This document shows positions 1 through 9,466 of a stretch of 64,000 nucleotides of DNA, in pieces. This DNA comes from an uncultured bacterium (GTDB lineage Bacteria; Bacillota; Clostridia; Lachnospirales; Lachnospiraceae). Location: positions 1 to 64,000 of the forward strand of contig CAMWLE010000005.1 of assembly GCA_947175015.1 (NCBI GenBank). Direction: 5' to 3'. The stretch's first letter is position 1. Each line of letters begins with the position of its first letter. Below the pieces are notes generated by a model. The model was not told the origin of the DNA. It was given only the letters and a program-made list of their open reading frames with translations, and did not search any database. Position numbers and translations under genes: made by a program.

Positions 1-590
1 CCGCTGCAGCCAGAAAACATATGTCGCATATCTGTCACATTTTGCATCGTTAAGCCCGTAAAATCTATGGATATTACATCTTCCAGATCTTTGAACAAAT
101 AGGCATATGACCCTTCCATCTCACAGTTTTCAAACCTGATATGCTGCGTTGTTGTGGGGAAACAAGATGAAGTACCTACTCCATCCATACCCCTTGTCCC
201 TATCCCTGTGACCACAGTAATTTTTGTCTCCGGATCATACGTCCAACTTACCGCCCCATTGGTTCCGTCCACATATCCGCTAAGCACATCTTCGTCCTGC
301 GCTGCAATCCCTCCGTTTACGTCCGCACTTTCTTCTGCAGTCTCATCTGATAACGCACTTTCTGCCTTATTCCAATCCTGATATCCATCTTCCGCAATAG
401 TATCTCCTTGATCCACATCATCCGGCGCCATATCCTTCGGTATGCCTTCACTTTCCACTGCTTGTACTTCCTCCGCGGCATCCTTGCTGACATCTGTATC
501 TGCCAGAACCTCCAACGGCATCTGCGCCGCCAAAAATACTGCTGCCGTAACACTCACCAACATCCCTTTCGCTTTTTTCCATTTTCTCAT
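1..590 (-). CDS. BspA-like (DUF285) secreted surface protein, partial
   Basis: Open frame from an ATG at 590 running off the left edge, so only about 196 N-terminal residues are visible. The first 30 residues form a classical signal peptide: basic MRKWKKAK, a hydrophobic core, then a likely cut after LEVLA. An acidic low-complexity stretch follows. Near the left edge the protein reads LKDLEDVISIDFTG-like text and then VTDMRHMFSGCS, the hallmark of the BspA-type leucine-rich repeat (DUF285). Family members are cell-surface or secreted proteins implicated in adhesion. The start has GAGGAAG 5 bases upstream. It lies 70 bp downstream of the kinase gene, so it may be the last gene of the tad/phospho-signalling operon or have its own promoter. 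The C-terminus and any anchor are not visible. Confidence 0.8.
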   Translation of the reverse strand, partial: MRKWKKAKGMLVSVTAAVFLAAQMPLEVLADTDVSKDAAEEVQAVESEGIPKDMAPDDVDQGDTIAEDGYQDWNKAESALSDETAEESADVNGGIAAQDEDVLSGYVDGTNGAVSWTYDPETKITVVTGIGTRGMDGVGTSSCFPTTTQHIRFENCEMEGSYAYLFKDLEDVISIDFTGLTMQNVTDMRHMFSGCS

Positions 591-660
591 TTGCTTCTTC
601 CTCGCTTTCTATCCCCGTACAATCTCTATTGTCAGTCTCAAAACCGATACAGACACGGAA

Positions 661-3645
661 TTAACGTTTCTCCTGACTATCTCCATAAGCCATCCCCAGC
701 TCCACCAATTCCTGCAGAGAATAAACAGGACTCTGCCGCAGATGCCCGGATTCATAGTCAAATATCAGCCTGTCCCCCACAACATCACACAGCCCCGGCA
801 GATAAGCCAATGTCTGAAATTCCTGATCCATCAAAATCCCATACCGCTCCCCCGAAGTATTGATATATTCCGCAATGATATATTCCCCCATCTGCGTCAC
901 ATAGGTAAGAAACGCGTCCTTCTCCAGGGCAGCCGTCAATCTGCCGCTTTTCACATGATATACCTCCGGGGTTCCATGAAGGGCTGAAGTCACTCTGTAA
1001 TCCCCGATAAGAAACTCTTCATACAGATCCTTCGCAGGCGCGTCTCCCTGCTCTTCCGAAAAAAGTCCCCCATCCCATGCGTCATACCTGCGTATCATGC
1101 CATCATACCATATGACCTCCAGCCAGGAATCGTTACCCTCCCTGATAAACTGCTGGTCATAGATATTCCCCGCATCCGGCAGCTCTGCCTGCATCCGCAG
1201 ATTCCCGTCCATATCATAGATACAAAAGCTCTGATACCCAAACAGCATAACACTTCGGCCATCCTGACTGACCCTCGCCTCATCATGGGCATAGCGGGCA
1301 TCATATGCCAATAACTCTGACGCTTTCTGATCCTCTCGCCGTAACAAACGCAGCACCGGCTCATTCCGATTACCCACAACGGCATAGTCTCCTGCCAATT
1401 TCACGAAATCACAGCCCATATTTGCCTCTTCTGTAGAAGACACATGCGCGCCGGCATCATAAAAGGAGAAATGATTATCATCCGTGGCAACCAGCACATA
1501 GTCCTCCCCGGCAGAAAATGCGGTAATATTCACACTGCCCGTATAAGCCAGTTCCTGTTCCTCCATAGTGCCATCCTCGGTTATCTCCAGACTTACCAGC
1601 AAATTGCCCTCCGCCAGATAAATTCCTTTTTCATCCGCTTTGAGCAGGATACTTTCCCGCGAGCTGTAGCCCCCAGCGTAAACTGCTTCTTCTGTATCAA
1701 TCAGTCCAAACAGTGACTCACCGCTTTTCTGTGACACAAAGGCAAAGTATCTGCCATGGAATCCTCCCGCAAAATACCCATACTCCGATTCATCATAGAC
1801 CACTATGCTTTCCTCCGGATGTTTCCAGTCCAAAAGCATAAGCCCACCATTGCTGAAACTTACCGCCAGAAGACTTCCATCCTCATTCAAAGCAAAGACG
1901 GCATTGCCGGGATCGGCAAAAATATCATTGGCTGCCACCGACATACACAGCCCTTCAAAAGAACACTCCGCCAATTTAACTCCATCTGCAGCACTGTATA
2001 TTACCGCATGATCCGCATCCCGGTTGACAGCCGCCAGAATACCTCCATCTCCCGAAAGCGCCAGCATGGTGGCAGCCTCCCCTGTCCACAGAACTGTCTG
2101 TGATTTCAGATCATATGCTGCCACGCCTGTATCTCCTGCATAGACAATATGCGTCTCATCCGCAAACACCACATCCGACATTGCCGAATTCTGTATGGGA
2201 AGCGTGACAATCAGCCTCTGTTCCTTCATGCTGTAGACCGCAACCTCATAGGCATATATTGCGGCAAAGTAAGACCCTTGGGGAGATACCGCAATATCAA
2301 AAGGTTCCGCCGGAAGTTCCAGCGCATCAAGAGCCTGAAATCCGTCTGCCAGATTGTATACTCCCAAGGCATCTGTCAAAGCTTTCCGGGCCTGTGTCAT
2401 AACCGGTGCGTCAAGAATACTCTTCCTCTGTGCGATTGCCTGCAGTGCCAAATCTACCGCCCCGGATACATTCCCCTCTGCCAGGGCATTTGCCGAATAT
2501 TCCGCCATGGCAAGCGAAGTCTGAATCTGCTCCAATTGCTTCAGGCCAATCAAAGAACTGAAACCTCCAAGCAAAAAAATAATGGATAACAGCGCAGCGG
2601 CCAAAACAGCACGCCTCCTGTGCCGCACCACTCTCCCGTCCCACTTATGTAGTGTGCGAAATGCCGTGAGCATTTCATCCGCAGTCTGATAACGCTGCTG
2701 TGGGTCAGGCGACATGGATTTGCTGATAATCGCCGAAACCGCCTGACTACAGATATCCGGCCCCAAAGGAACTACTTCCAAAGCATCCTGGGCAGGACGG
2801 GCGCCTGACAGGAGATGGTAGAGAGTTGCACCAAGGCTGTAAATATCCGATCTTACATCCAATTTAATTCCCGATCGCCCCCGGGCGGTACTTTTGCCCG
2901 ATGAAGCAGAAAAATCCTGACTTCTCCCCGTCTGATTATGGCCTGACCGGTTCTGATTTGACTGGTTCCGGCCCGTCTGTCCATTATCTACCTCGGTGAT
3001 ATCCGAATTCTCATCTGTTACTGTGTCTTCAGTCTGTACAGCACTGCTGCTCTGGCTAAATCCGGAAGCCGTACCCACTGCTGCCGGACGGTTTTGGCTG
3101 ATATAATCCGCTCCGTAATGTTCCGGCGATGCGTACCCCCGGCTGAAGCCGACCTTTACCGCCCCATCTTCTCCCAACGCCAGGGCAATGTTAAAATCAA
3201 TCAGACAGATATCCCCGTTCGGCCGCAGCATAATATTGGCAGGTTTGATGTCACCATGCAGAATTCCATAAGGGCCCTGGCTATGGAGATAGCAAAGCGC
3301 TTCCAACAATTCACATGCCCACCGGATGATCTCCGCCTGAGACGGCCGCTGATTCCTTGCCAGAAGCTTGTCCAGACTCTCTCCCTCAATATAATCCATG
3401 ACTGTATAAACCACACCGTCCTCCTGGACGAAATCATAGACTTGCGGAATATAAGTATGACTTAACCCCTTAAGCATATCCACTTCGCGCCGCAGCGATT
3501 CTTCGGATGTGCTTAATCTGCGCTTATCCGCCTTGAGCACCACCGGCTTTTTCAGACGGAAATGCCTGCCCAGATAAACCACACCTCCGCCGCCTGCTCC
3601 TATTTTTTCCTGTATTTCATACATACCTGCGACTATCCGGGACAT
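661..3645 (-). CDS. Hanks-type Ser/Thr protein kinase with beta-propeller ectodomain
   Basis: 994 residues. The kinase domain covers about residues 8-335: glycine loop GAGGGGVVY (17-25), a candidate ATP lysine K38 in VVLK, catalytic loop HGDIKPANIM (130-139) and DVRSDIYSLG (263-272). A transmembrane helix follows at about 345-367. The remaining 600 residues are beta-rich and look like a WD40/quinoprotein propeller, probably extracellular. Three things are odd. The usual HRD is HGD, the usual DFG is DFN (150-152), and about 80 residues rich in S, N, Q, G and T interrupt the activation-segment region (180-259). D132, K134 and N137 are retained, so activity is possible. It has an AAGGAG ribosome site. 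It follows FHA and PP2C genes and a tad pilus operon, so it probably signals envelope or pilus status. Confidence 0.9.
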   Translation of the reverse strand: MSRIVAGMYEIQEKIGAGGGGVVYLGRHFRLKKPVVLKADKRRLSTSEESLRREVDMLKGLSHTYIPQVYDFVQEDGVVYTVMDYIEGESLDKLLARNQRPSQAEIIRWACELLEALCYLHSQGPYGILHGDIKPANIMLRPNGDICLIDFNIALALGEDGAVKVGFSRGYASPEHYGADYISQNRPAAVGTASGFSQSSSAVQTEDTVTDENSDITEVDNGQTGRNQSNQNRSGHNQTGRSQDFSASSGKSTARGRSGIKLDVRSDIYSLGATLYHLLSGARPAQDALEVVPLGPDICSQAVSAIISKSMSPDPQQRYQTADEMLTAFRTLHKWDGRVVRHRRRAVLAAALLSIIFLLGGFSSLIGLKQLEQIQTSLAMAEYSANALAEGNVSGAVDLALQAIAQRKSILDAPVMTQARKALTDALGVYNLADGFQALDALELPAEPFDIAVSPQGSYFAAIYAYEVAVYSMKEQRLIVTLPIQNSAMSDVVFADETHIVYAGDTGVAAYDLKSQTVLWTGEAATMLALSGDGGILAAVNRDADHAVIYSAADGVKLAECSFEGLCMSVAANDIFADPGNAVFALNEDGSLLAVSFSNGGLMLLDWKHPEESIVVYDESEYGYFAGGFHGRYFAFVSQKSGESLFGLIDTEEAVYAGGYSSRESILLKADEKGIYLAEGNLLVSLEITEDGTMEEQELAYTGSVNITAFSAGEDYVLVATDDNHFSFYDAGAHVSSTEEANMGCDFVKLAGDYAVVGNRNEPVLRLLRREDQKASELLAYDARYAHDEARVSQDGRSVMLFGYQSFCIYDMDGNLRMQAELPDAGNIYDQQFIREGNDSWLEVIWYDGMIRRYDAWDGGLFSEEQGDAPAKDLYEEFLIGDYRVTSALHGTPEVYHVKSGRLTAALEKDAFLTYVTQMGEYIIAEYINTSGERYGILMDQEFQTLAYLPGLCDVVGDRLIFDYESGHLRQSPVYSLQELVELGMAYGDSQEKR

Positions 3646-3676
3646 TTCTTACTCCTTCCCCGTTCCACACGATTTT

Positions 3677-3835
3677 CTAATACCTTGGCTTCCCATATTC
3701 TTGCTCAAGCTTTCTTCTTAGTTTTCGCCCTGTGACAGTAAATATCACAACCGCCACAACTCCTGTTACCGCCGCTGCACCCATGCACACAATACCGCCA
3801 TACAGCAACAGCTCACTGCCTGATAACCGCCACAT
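3677..3835 (-). CDS. small single-pass membrane protein (52 aa)
   Basis: ATG at 3835 with AAAGGAG seven bases upstream, stop at 3677. It fills the gap between the phosphatase and kinase genes. The protein starts MWRLSGSELLLYGG, has one strongly hydrophobic segment (about residues 9-34), and ends in a basic cytoplasmic-type tail (GRKLRRKLEQEYGKPRY). The good ribosome site, tight spacing and one clean helix support a real gene. No family is recognised. By position it may be an accessory of the kinase/phosphatase pair, which is inference only. Confidence 0.7.
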   Translation of the reverse strand: MWRLSGSELLLYGGIVCMGAAAVTGVVAVVIFTVTGRKLRRKLEQEYGKPRY

Positions 3836-3875
3836 ACCGCTCCTTTCCGCTTATAAAACATCAAAATTTTCAGCC

Positions 3876-4601
3876 TCATTCCATAACCTGCAATATACAC
3901 AGAGAAATATTATCCTTTTCCCCCCGTTCCAACATCTGCATGATCACCCTTCTGCATAGTGCCTCTATTTCTTCTCCTTCCTCACATTCCCGGACAATAT
4001 GCACTATGTCTTCTTCCCGCAATCGGTGATACAGGCCATCGGAACATACCAGAAACAAATCACCCTCCTGTATCGTTCCTTCTACCGCCTGGAACCGCAG
4101 TTCCTTACCCTTTCCCATATAATTTTCCAGATAATTTTTCATGCGGCCGTTTTTCATACAAGCAATGCTTGCATCTATGGTTAATTGTTCCATTCCGCCC
4201 CGGTAACGATAAATCCGGCTGTCACCTACGTGAATTATATAATACTTATCCCGTACCAACATCAGCAGTGACATGGTACTTCCGGTTCGAATCCCTATAT
4301 CCTGGCAGATACAGCACAACTCCTCATTCCAAAGTTCCGCGGCATCTTTCAAATGAGAAAACAAAATATCCGTATCATTCCGGGCAATATCTAACCATTT
4401 TGATACCTCTTTGAACCACATGTCCGCTTTTCCCGTCAAAAATGCGGACGCAATCTCTCCGCGTTCCAAGCCGCCTACACCATCACAGACCATGCCCAAT
4501 ACAAAACAATTCGTTCCCTGTATGAGCTGATGATATATAACGGCATCCTGATTTACACTCCTATGGCCGATTTCCGACCAGCATCCTCCCCTGATCTTCA
4601 T
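3876..4601 (-). CDS. PP2C-family Ser/Thr protein phosphatase
   Basis: 241 residues, the length of a stand-alone bacterial PP2C (Stp/PrpC type). Metal-binding motifs are visible in order: SVNQDA near residue 16, VCDGVGGLE near 40, GDSRIYRYR near 125, LVCSDGLY near 168 and EKDNISLCIL near the end. The enzyme removes phosphate from Ser/Thr using two Mn/Mg ions. No membrane segment is seen, so it is cytoplasmic. ATG with AGGGGG upstream. It sits between an FHA protein (reader) and a Hanks kinase (writer), giving a complete phospho-signalling set in one operon. Confidence 0.92.
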   Translation of the reverse strand: MKIRGGCWSEIGHRSVNQDAVIYHQLIQGTNCFVLGMVCDGVGGLERGEIASAFLTGKADMWFKEVSKWLDIARNDTDILFSHLKDAAELWNEELCCICQDIGIRTGSTMSLLMLVRDKYYIIHVGDSRIYRYRGGMEQLTIDASIACMKNGRMKNYLENYMGKGKELRFQAVEGTIQEGDLFLVCSDGLYHRLREEDIVHIVRECEEGEEIEALCRRVIMQMLERGEKDNISLCILQVME

Positions 4602-4618
4602 CCAATCCCCCTATCCTC

Positions 4619-6118
4619 CTACATGATATGTACCAGATAACGCACCAATTTTCCTGTAGTAAATGCCAATTCCATACCGTCACGCAGTTGATAAGGCTGG
4701 TTTGCGGCCAGAATTTCATTATCCAGTAATGTATGGTTTGCAGAACCCAAATCTGTGATATAATACTCCCCGCCCCTGCGTTCAATCCGGGCATGCCGCC
4801 GCCCAATCCGTTTCAACTCTCTGGGAAAAGCAATATCCGGCCTTACTTCATCCGATGAAATCCGTCCAATGGTTAGATAAGGCTTATCGAAATTCAAATC
4901 TATCCTTGGTGTCAATCCAGGTATAAAATCCAACAGTTCCAACCATGCACTCCCTATGTCGACTCCAACTACTTCCGTCTCATCCCCATATACCTCTGTC
5001 TCATCCTCTAATACTTCTGTTCCTTCTTCCACCTGTACATTTGCCATTTCCCATTGTTTTGCCATGGACTCATGCCCTGGTACCTGCGATACCGCATTTA
5101 CAGCAGCGTTTTCCGGCTCATCCCCAGAGTTCTGCCCCGGTATTCGCATTGAAGACTGCCCTGGTATATTGAATCCAGGCTGTACTCCTTTTCCATCCCT
5201 ATGAATACTTTGGTCCTTTTCCTTTTTTTGTCTTCTTGCCTTTTTTCCCTTTGTAGATTCTTTTATTTCAACTTCTTTTCCTGCCTTTTCCTCCACAGCT
5301 TTTTTGGTACCTTTTTCCTTTTTACCAAAAATGCCCAAGAAAGGCTTCTTATTGCTTTGATCTTTTTCCGAACTTCCTGCTCCGGGCGCTGAAATCACAC
5401 TTCCTCCCGGTATCCGCATTTCTCCTGTCCCATTCTCCCGTGTTTGTACCTCCTGCCCGGAAATATTATCCTGCACTTCTTTTGCCTGCTGCTCTACAGA
5501 AGGGCTCGGATTGCCTGCCGGTCTGATTGTCCCTTTGGTCTCAGGCTTGACACAAACATCCCCTGATACCTCATCAGACAACCTGTTCAACATCTGGTAA
5601 AAAGCTTTTAAACTAAAATTCACATTAGAATGAAAGAACCCCAGAAGCTTTGCCACATAATCACAGTTTTCCGTCTGATCAAACTGAACACCCAGAAGCA
5701 ACTGCTTGAAAAACTGATCCAAACTGACTTTTCTTTCCGCATCAGCCACAGGAATATAAATCAGATATGCCTCCGCTGTGTTGACATCTACAAATATATA
5801 ATCCTTATCCCAGAGAAAAGAGCTTGCCTCCAACATATAGTCTTCCGCCGTCAACACAGCAAACGCCATACTTTTCATAACATTCACCATACGGCTTCTG
5901 CTGACTACACCGCTGAAATAGCGGTTCAGGCTGACCTTGGATGATATATTGTACTTGATATAACGTGCATCATACATTTGGCTGTAATTCAGAGGCAGCA
6001 CCCCCTCAATACGGTTGTTATCCAGCATCCCCATGGAAGTGGCATCCAGTGTTTCCCCTTCTTCCATACAGCAAACCAGAAAAGTACCTGTTTCCTTTGA
6101 TTCATAAGTTAATTTCAC
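4619..6118 (-). CDS. DUF6382/FHA domain protein
   Basis: About 499 residues. I place the start at a GTG (6118) because GGAAGGGGAG lies just upstream and the protein then begins VKLTYESKETG as the family does. An upstream ATG would overlap the previous gene without a ribosome site. The N-terminal 200 residues match the DUF6382 domain found beside bacterial FHA domains. A charged Lys/Glu-rich and Pro/Gly/Gln-rich linker follows, then a C-terminal FHA fold with IGR...RRHARI...YYITDLGSAN (roughly 410-480). FHA domains bind phosphothreonine, so this is the likely reader for the kinase and phosphatase downstream. Sixteen bases separate it from the preceding pseudopilin gene, which ties the signalling module to the pilus operon. 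Confidence 0.85.
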   Translation of the reverse strand: MKLTYESKETGTFLVCCMEEGETLDATSMGMLDNNRIEGVLPLNYSQMYDARYIKYNISSKVSLNRYFSGVVSRSRMVNVMKSMAFAVLTAEDYMLEASSFLWDKDYIFVDVNTAEAYLIYIPVADAERKVSLDQFFKQLLLGVQFDQTENCDYVAKLLGFFHSNVNFSLKAFYQMLNRLSDEVSGDVCVKPETKGTIRPAGNPSPSVEQQAKEVQDNISGQEVQTRENGTGEMRIPGGSVISAPGAGSSEKDQSNKKPFLGIFGKKEKGTKKAVEEKAGKEVEIKESTKGKKARRQKKEKDQSIHRDGKGVQPGFNIPGQSSMRIPGQNSGDEPENAAVNAVSQVPGHESMAKQWEMANVQVEEGTEVLEDETEVYGDETEVVGVDIGSAWLELLDFIPGLTPRIDLNFDKPYLTIGRISSDEVRPDIAFPRELKRIGRRHARIERRGGEYYITDLGSANHTLLDNEILAANQPYQLRDGMELAFTTGKLVRYLVHIM

Positions 6119-6134
6119 CGCCAATCTCCCCTTC

Positions 6135-6716
6135 CTATGACCATTTAGTATACTTCCATAGCCTGTTAGAAGCCTTCTGCTCCATTTCAATCTCTGATAT
6201 TCCCAAAAACGGTACTAACAACTTGACCCGGTATCTGATATTCACCTGAATCTTGTTCTGTGAATTCAGCAATGCCGTTCCTGAGAAATCCAATCCGTCC
6301 ATCCCATGCTCAATTCCCACTGCCATAAGACATTCATCAGCATTTGCTCTGAAACTTCCTTCATCCATGTTTCCTGTAATACTCTTTGCGAAATAATTCT
6401 CAATCCTGGATTGGGAACCTCCCCCATTCAACATAAATATGTCCCCTGCCTCCAGTTCCGGCGCATCCTCATGATAGTCTTCACCATTAGCAAATATGCC
6501 CATAATCTCCGCCACAAAACCGCCGATATTTGAGCTTCCATAAGCCGCTGCCTTACAATAATCCATAGAAAACTGCATGCTCGCCTCCATAGCCCCATAA
6601 GCCACAATATTTTGAGCCATATATACTCTGGCAAAATTTAAAAAGAACATAATACAAAACAAAAAAGCTGTCAAAGACACTGTCGCCTCAAGTGTAATGC
6701 TTCCCCGGTTTTTCAT
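6135..6716 (-). CDS. TadE-like minor pseudopilin
   Basis: 193 residues. The N-terminus MKNRGSITLEATV followed by a 20-residue hydrophobic helix is typical of TadE/TadF pseudopilins: glycine before the cut and glutamate at mature position 5. Prepilin peptidase would cut after the glycine and the hydrophobic stalk would pack into the pilus base. The rest is a small extracellular domain. It lies directly after the DUF5702 gene in the tad operon. Sequence between the genes carries a short direct repeat (AAGGATAACAGG). Confidence 0.8.
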   Translation of the reverse strand: MKNRGSITLEATVSLTAFLFCIMFFLNFARVYMAQNIVAYGAMEASMQFSMDYCKAAAYGSSNIGGFVAEIMGIFANGEDYHEDAPELEAGDIFMLNGGGSQSRIENYFAKSITGNMDEGSFRANADECLMAVGIEHGMDGLDFSGTALLNSQNKIQVNIRYRVKLLVPFLGISEIEMEQKASNRLWKYTKWS

Positions 6717-6751
6717 TCCACTGCTATCCTGTTATCCTTCCTGTTATCCTT

Positions 6752-9457
6752 CTAAAATCCGCAATACTTCACAGACTTTATCCTTGTAGCGCCTAACGCA
6801 TCATAAAGCGGCATCACTGTTGTATATTCGCCCTCCACATTGATGCGCAGATAGGTATACTCTTTTTCCAGTGAAAAACCTGTATCACTCTTATACATTT
6901 CCATATAAAGCAAATCCGCAATGCGGCGTATTTTAGTTTCATTGCTCACCAGACACATTCTCACCCATAGATAGTCCTCATAGTCCATCTTAAAATAATC
7001 ATCCTTGAACATGGAACTTACAATTGGCTGAATAATGCTATTTTCAAGCGTATTCACAATTGACTTGACATCTGTCCCCACCTGAATCTTACTAATCTGC
7101 TCCTGGGCTTTGTCTTTGATCTTACTTCCCAGTGCGGAAGCCATATTTACCAGTGTGGACCCGCTTAAAAAGGGATGGGATTTCACAATAGGTATCCGAC
7201 AATCAATTCCCTGCAAAGCAATCACATCTAAAACCGTCTCAATCCCTATAAAAAGAATCAATACCACAGGTGCAAAAATACCGGCCGAACCAGACAATAT
7301 CTGAAGTCCTGTATCCATCAGTACTGTAGGAACATTTAAAAGAAATCGTATAAAATAAAGGGACAATGTAACATTCCTTTGGTTGGCAGCTTCATCCATT
7401 TTCCCAGCCACCACATACTCCGACTGGGCATATTTGAAATAAGTATGCCCGGTTGACGCAAATATCCCTATTCCCCGGTCATATGGCTCTATATCAGCCC
7501 TGGAGGTAAAATGGTCCAATACATAACCATTAATCATTACACCCTCATACACCATCTCCAATACATTCTCAAAAAACAATTGCACATTGTCAGCCAGAAA
7601 AACCATATTCTCCATCAAACCGACAATCGCATTGAAACATTGCTTAAAATCTCTGACCGCTTTCAGCATATCCAGAACACTGCCCCGCATAGCCCTGCTC
7701 ACCGAAGTAATATATTCACAGATGATTGTCAGGTTTTGAATCGCCGAATCGATTGCATTCTCTACTGCCACATCCATTTGAGCCAATGCGTGCCTGTTTG
7801 CCGGATACATGGAATCCACATCATATTCCATCACATCCCGTACCGCCTGCAGTTGATCCAGCAATGCTGTAACAGCCTCTTCATCTCCGGTAGTGAATCC
7901 CAACTGCGAGGAAGTCATCCCACTGCCTGGAAGAACAAAATTATCATCCTCTGTCAATGTATTGTTGGCAATGGAATCAGATAGAGCAGCGCCGTCTCCG
8001 GTAATAAAAGAAATTGTATATTTCATCAAGTCAAAATATTGAAACAGTTCCAATTCTTCCCCTGTATATTTTTCATCCAAATGCTTAATTGCGTCTTTGA
8101 TATAGTTCAAGGCATCTCCGGTCATACTGTCCACACTCATATAATAATCATTTTCTCCAAGAGCTTTGGCAGCAAAATAACGGTTTTGCTTCTCCGTTGT
8201 AGTAACTAACACCGGAAGAAAATTCTCTATCTTAATTTCAGTTTTTTTGATTTCAACTTCCTTCTTCTCTAAAAGATTGGCACATTCCTCAAAATTTTCT
8301 ACCTGCTCTAACAAATTACTTGTATTGCTCTCCATGATTCCTTTCGCCGTACTCGCTGTGAACCCTGCCAATGTATTTCCTATCCCGGCTACCAGATTAT
8401 TTTGGCTAACCAGGCTGGTAGCGGCGGCATTCGCTACATTATCTCTCTGTTTATAGGCTTCATCAATCTCCTTGTTCCTTGCCGCCCGCTCCTCATCTGA
8501 CAACGTTTGATCGTTTGCCACAATATCCTTCTCCGCCTGCTTTTGCTGTGTGCGCTCTGTCTGCTGTGCTGTAACATCCACATTTCCTATATTTCTTACG
8601 GTATCCGCACATTTTTCCACTACCTTTCCGGCTGAATCACACAAAGCCCCCCATTGGGAATTCAGTTCTTTCATGGCAGCAATGTATGTCTCTTTCGCCT
8701 CCGTAATCGACTGATGCCTGCTGTCCAGAACATCATCTGATTCACTCCCCTTCGGATCTGCTGGTGTGTGTGCTTCATATGTCCCATATGTATTCTCATG
8801 CCATTTAAGAGCACTATTATAAGCTTCTTTAAATCCGGCATAAGCAGTTTCATATGCTTTTACAGCCTCAGACCACTTATTGTACTTTTCGTATAGATCT
8901 ATGCACTGGTTAGCTGCTTCCCCTGACGAATTCGCAACTTCCGATGCCGCTTTAAAATCCTGAAGTCCAGGAACCGCCTTGGCAAGCTGTTTGCTCAATT
9001 CCTTGAAAAGATCATCAATACTGCTCTTCGTCGCAACGCCTATGACTCCTTCAATAAAATTGAAGGGCCCCTGGTATTTTTCCATTTCCATGATCTGCCG
9101 CTTCATAACATCCACATCGTTCAAAGCATAGAGTTCATCCACCGAAACCGTAAGAGCGGCTGCATCCGCTATCCTGCTGAGAACATTACCGGTACCATTG
9201 ATATTTTCCCTCAGCCATGCTTCCACATCCGCATCCTTCTCTCCTTCCACAGCCAAAAGGCCAAACTTCTGATATAATTTCTCATTATAATCCGCCAATG
9301 CAGACATCGCGGCACTGTTCACTGCCATATCCAACAACTGCGAAGAACTCTGATAGCGTATCATTTCTACCAGAACCGTACTTGTCATCAAAACCGGAAC
9401 CAACAGGACAACCAACATAATAGTAATGACACCGTTATTTTTATAAAAAAGCTTCAT
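6752..9457 (-). CDS. DUF5702 (TadG-like) pilus-associated membrane protein
   Basis: About 901 residues. The N-terminal helix follows KNNGVITIMLVVLLVPVLM, then MIRYQSSSQLLDMAVNSAAMSAL, the pattern of TadG/DUF5702 proteins found in Clostridial tad loci. It is probably anchored by this helix with a long exposed alpha-helical region. The middle (about 180-400) is strongly charged and coiled-coil-like, and another hydrophobic stretch lies near residue 715. Start chosen at the ATG at 9457, five bases after GGGGG, rather than the overlapping GTG at 9460. TadG-like proteins are assigned to pilus assembly or anchoring, but their mechanism is not established. Confidence 0.8.
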   Translation of the reverse strand: MKLFYKNNGVITIMLVVLLVPVLMTSTVLVEMIRYQSSSQLLDMAVNSAAMSALADYNEKLYQKFGLLAVEGEKDADVEAWLRENINGTGNVLSRIADAAALTVSVDELYALNDVDVMKRQIMEMEKYQGPFNFIEGVIGVATKSSIDDLFKELSKQLAKAVPGLQDFKAASEVANSSGEAANQCIDLYEKYNKWSEAVKAYETAYAGFKEAYNSALKWHENTYGTYEAHTPADPKGSESDDVLDSRHQSITEAKETYIAAMKELNSQWGALCDSAGKVVEKCADTVRNIGNVDVTAQQTERTQQKQAEKDIVANDQTLSDEERAARNKEIDEAYKQRDNVANAAATSLVSQNNLVAGIGNTLAGFTASTAKGIMESNTSNLLEQVENFEECANLLEKKEVEIKKTEIKIENFLPVLVTTTEKQNRYFAAKALGENDYYMSVDSMTGDALNYIKDAIKHLDEKYTGEELELFQYFDLMKYTISFITGDGAALSDSIANNTLTEDDNFVLPGSGMTSSQLGFTTGDEEAVTALLDQLQAVRDVMEYDVDSMYPANRHALAQMDVAVENAIDSAIQNLTIICEYITSVSRAMRGSVLDMLKAVRDFKQCFNAIVGLMENMVFLADNVQLFFENVLEMVYEGVMINGYVLDHFTSRADIEPYDRGIGIFASTGHTYFKYAQSEYVVAGKMDEAANQRNVTLSLYFIRFLLNVPTVLMDTGLQILSGSAGIFAPVVLILFIGIETVLDVIALQGIDCRIPIVKSHPFLSGSTLVNMASALGSKIKDKAQEQISKIQVGTDVKSIVNTLENSIIQPIVSSMFKDDYFKMDYEDYLWVRMCLVSNETKIRRIADLLYMEMYKSDTGFSLEKEYTYLRINVEGEYTTVMPLYDALGATRIKSVKYCGF

Positions 9458-9466
9458 CACAACCCC

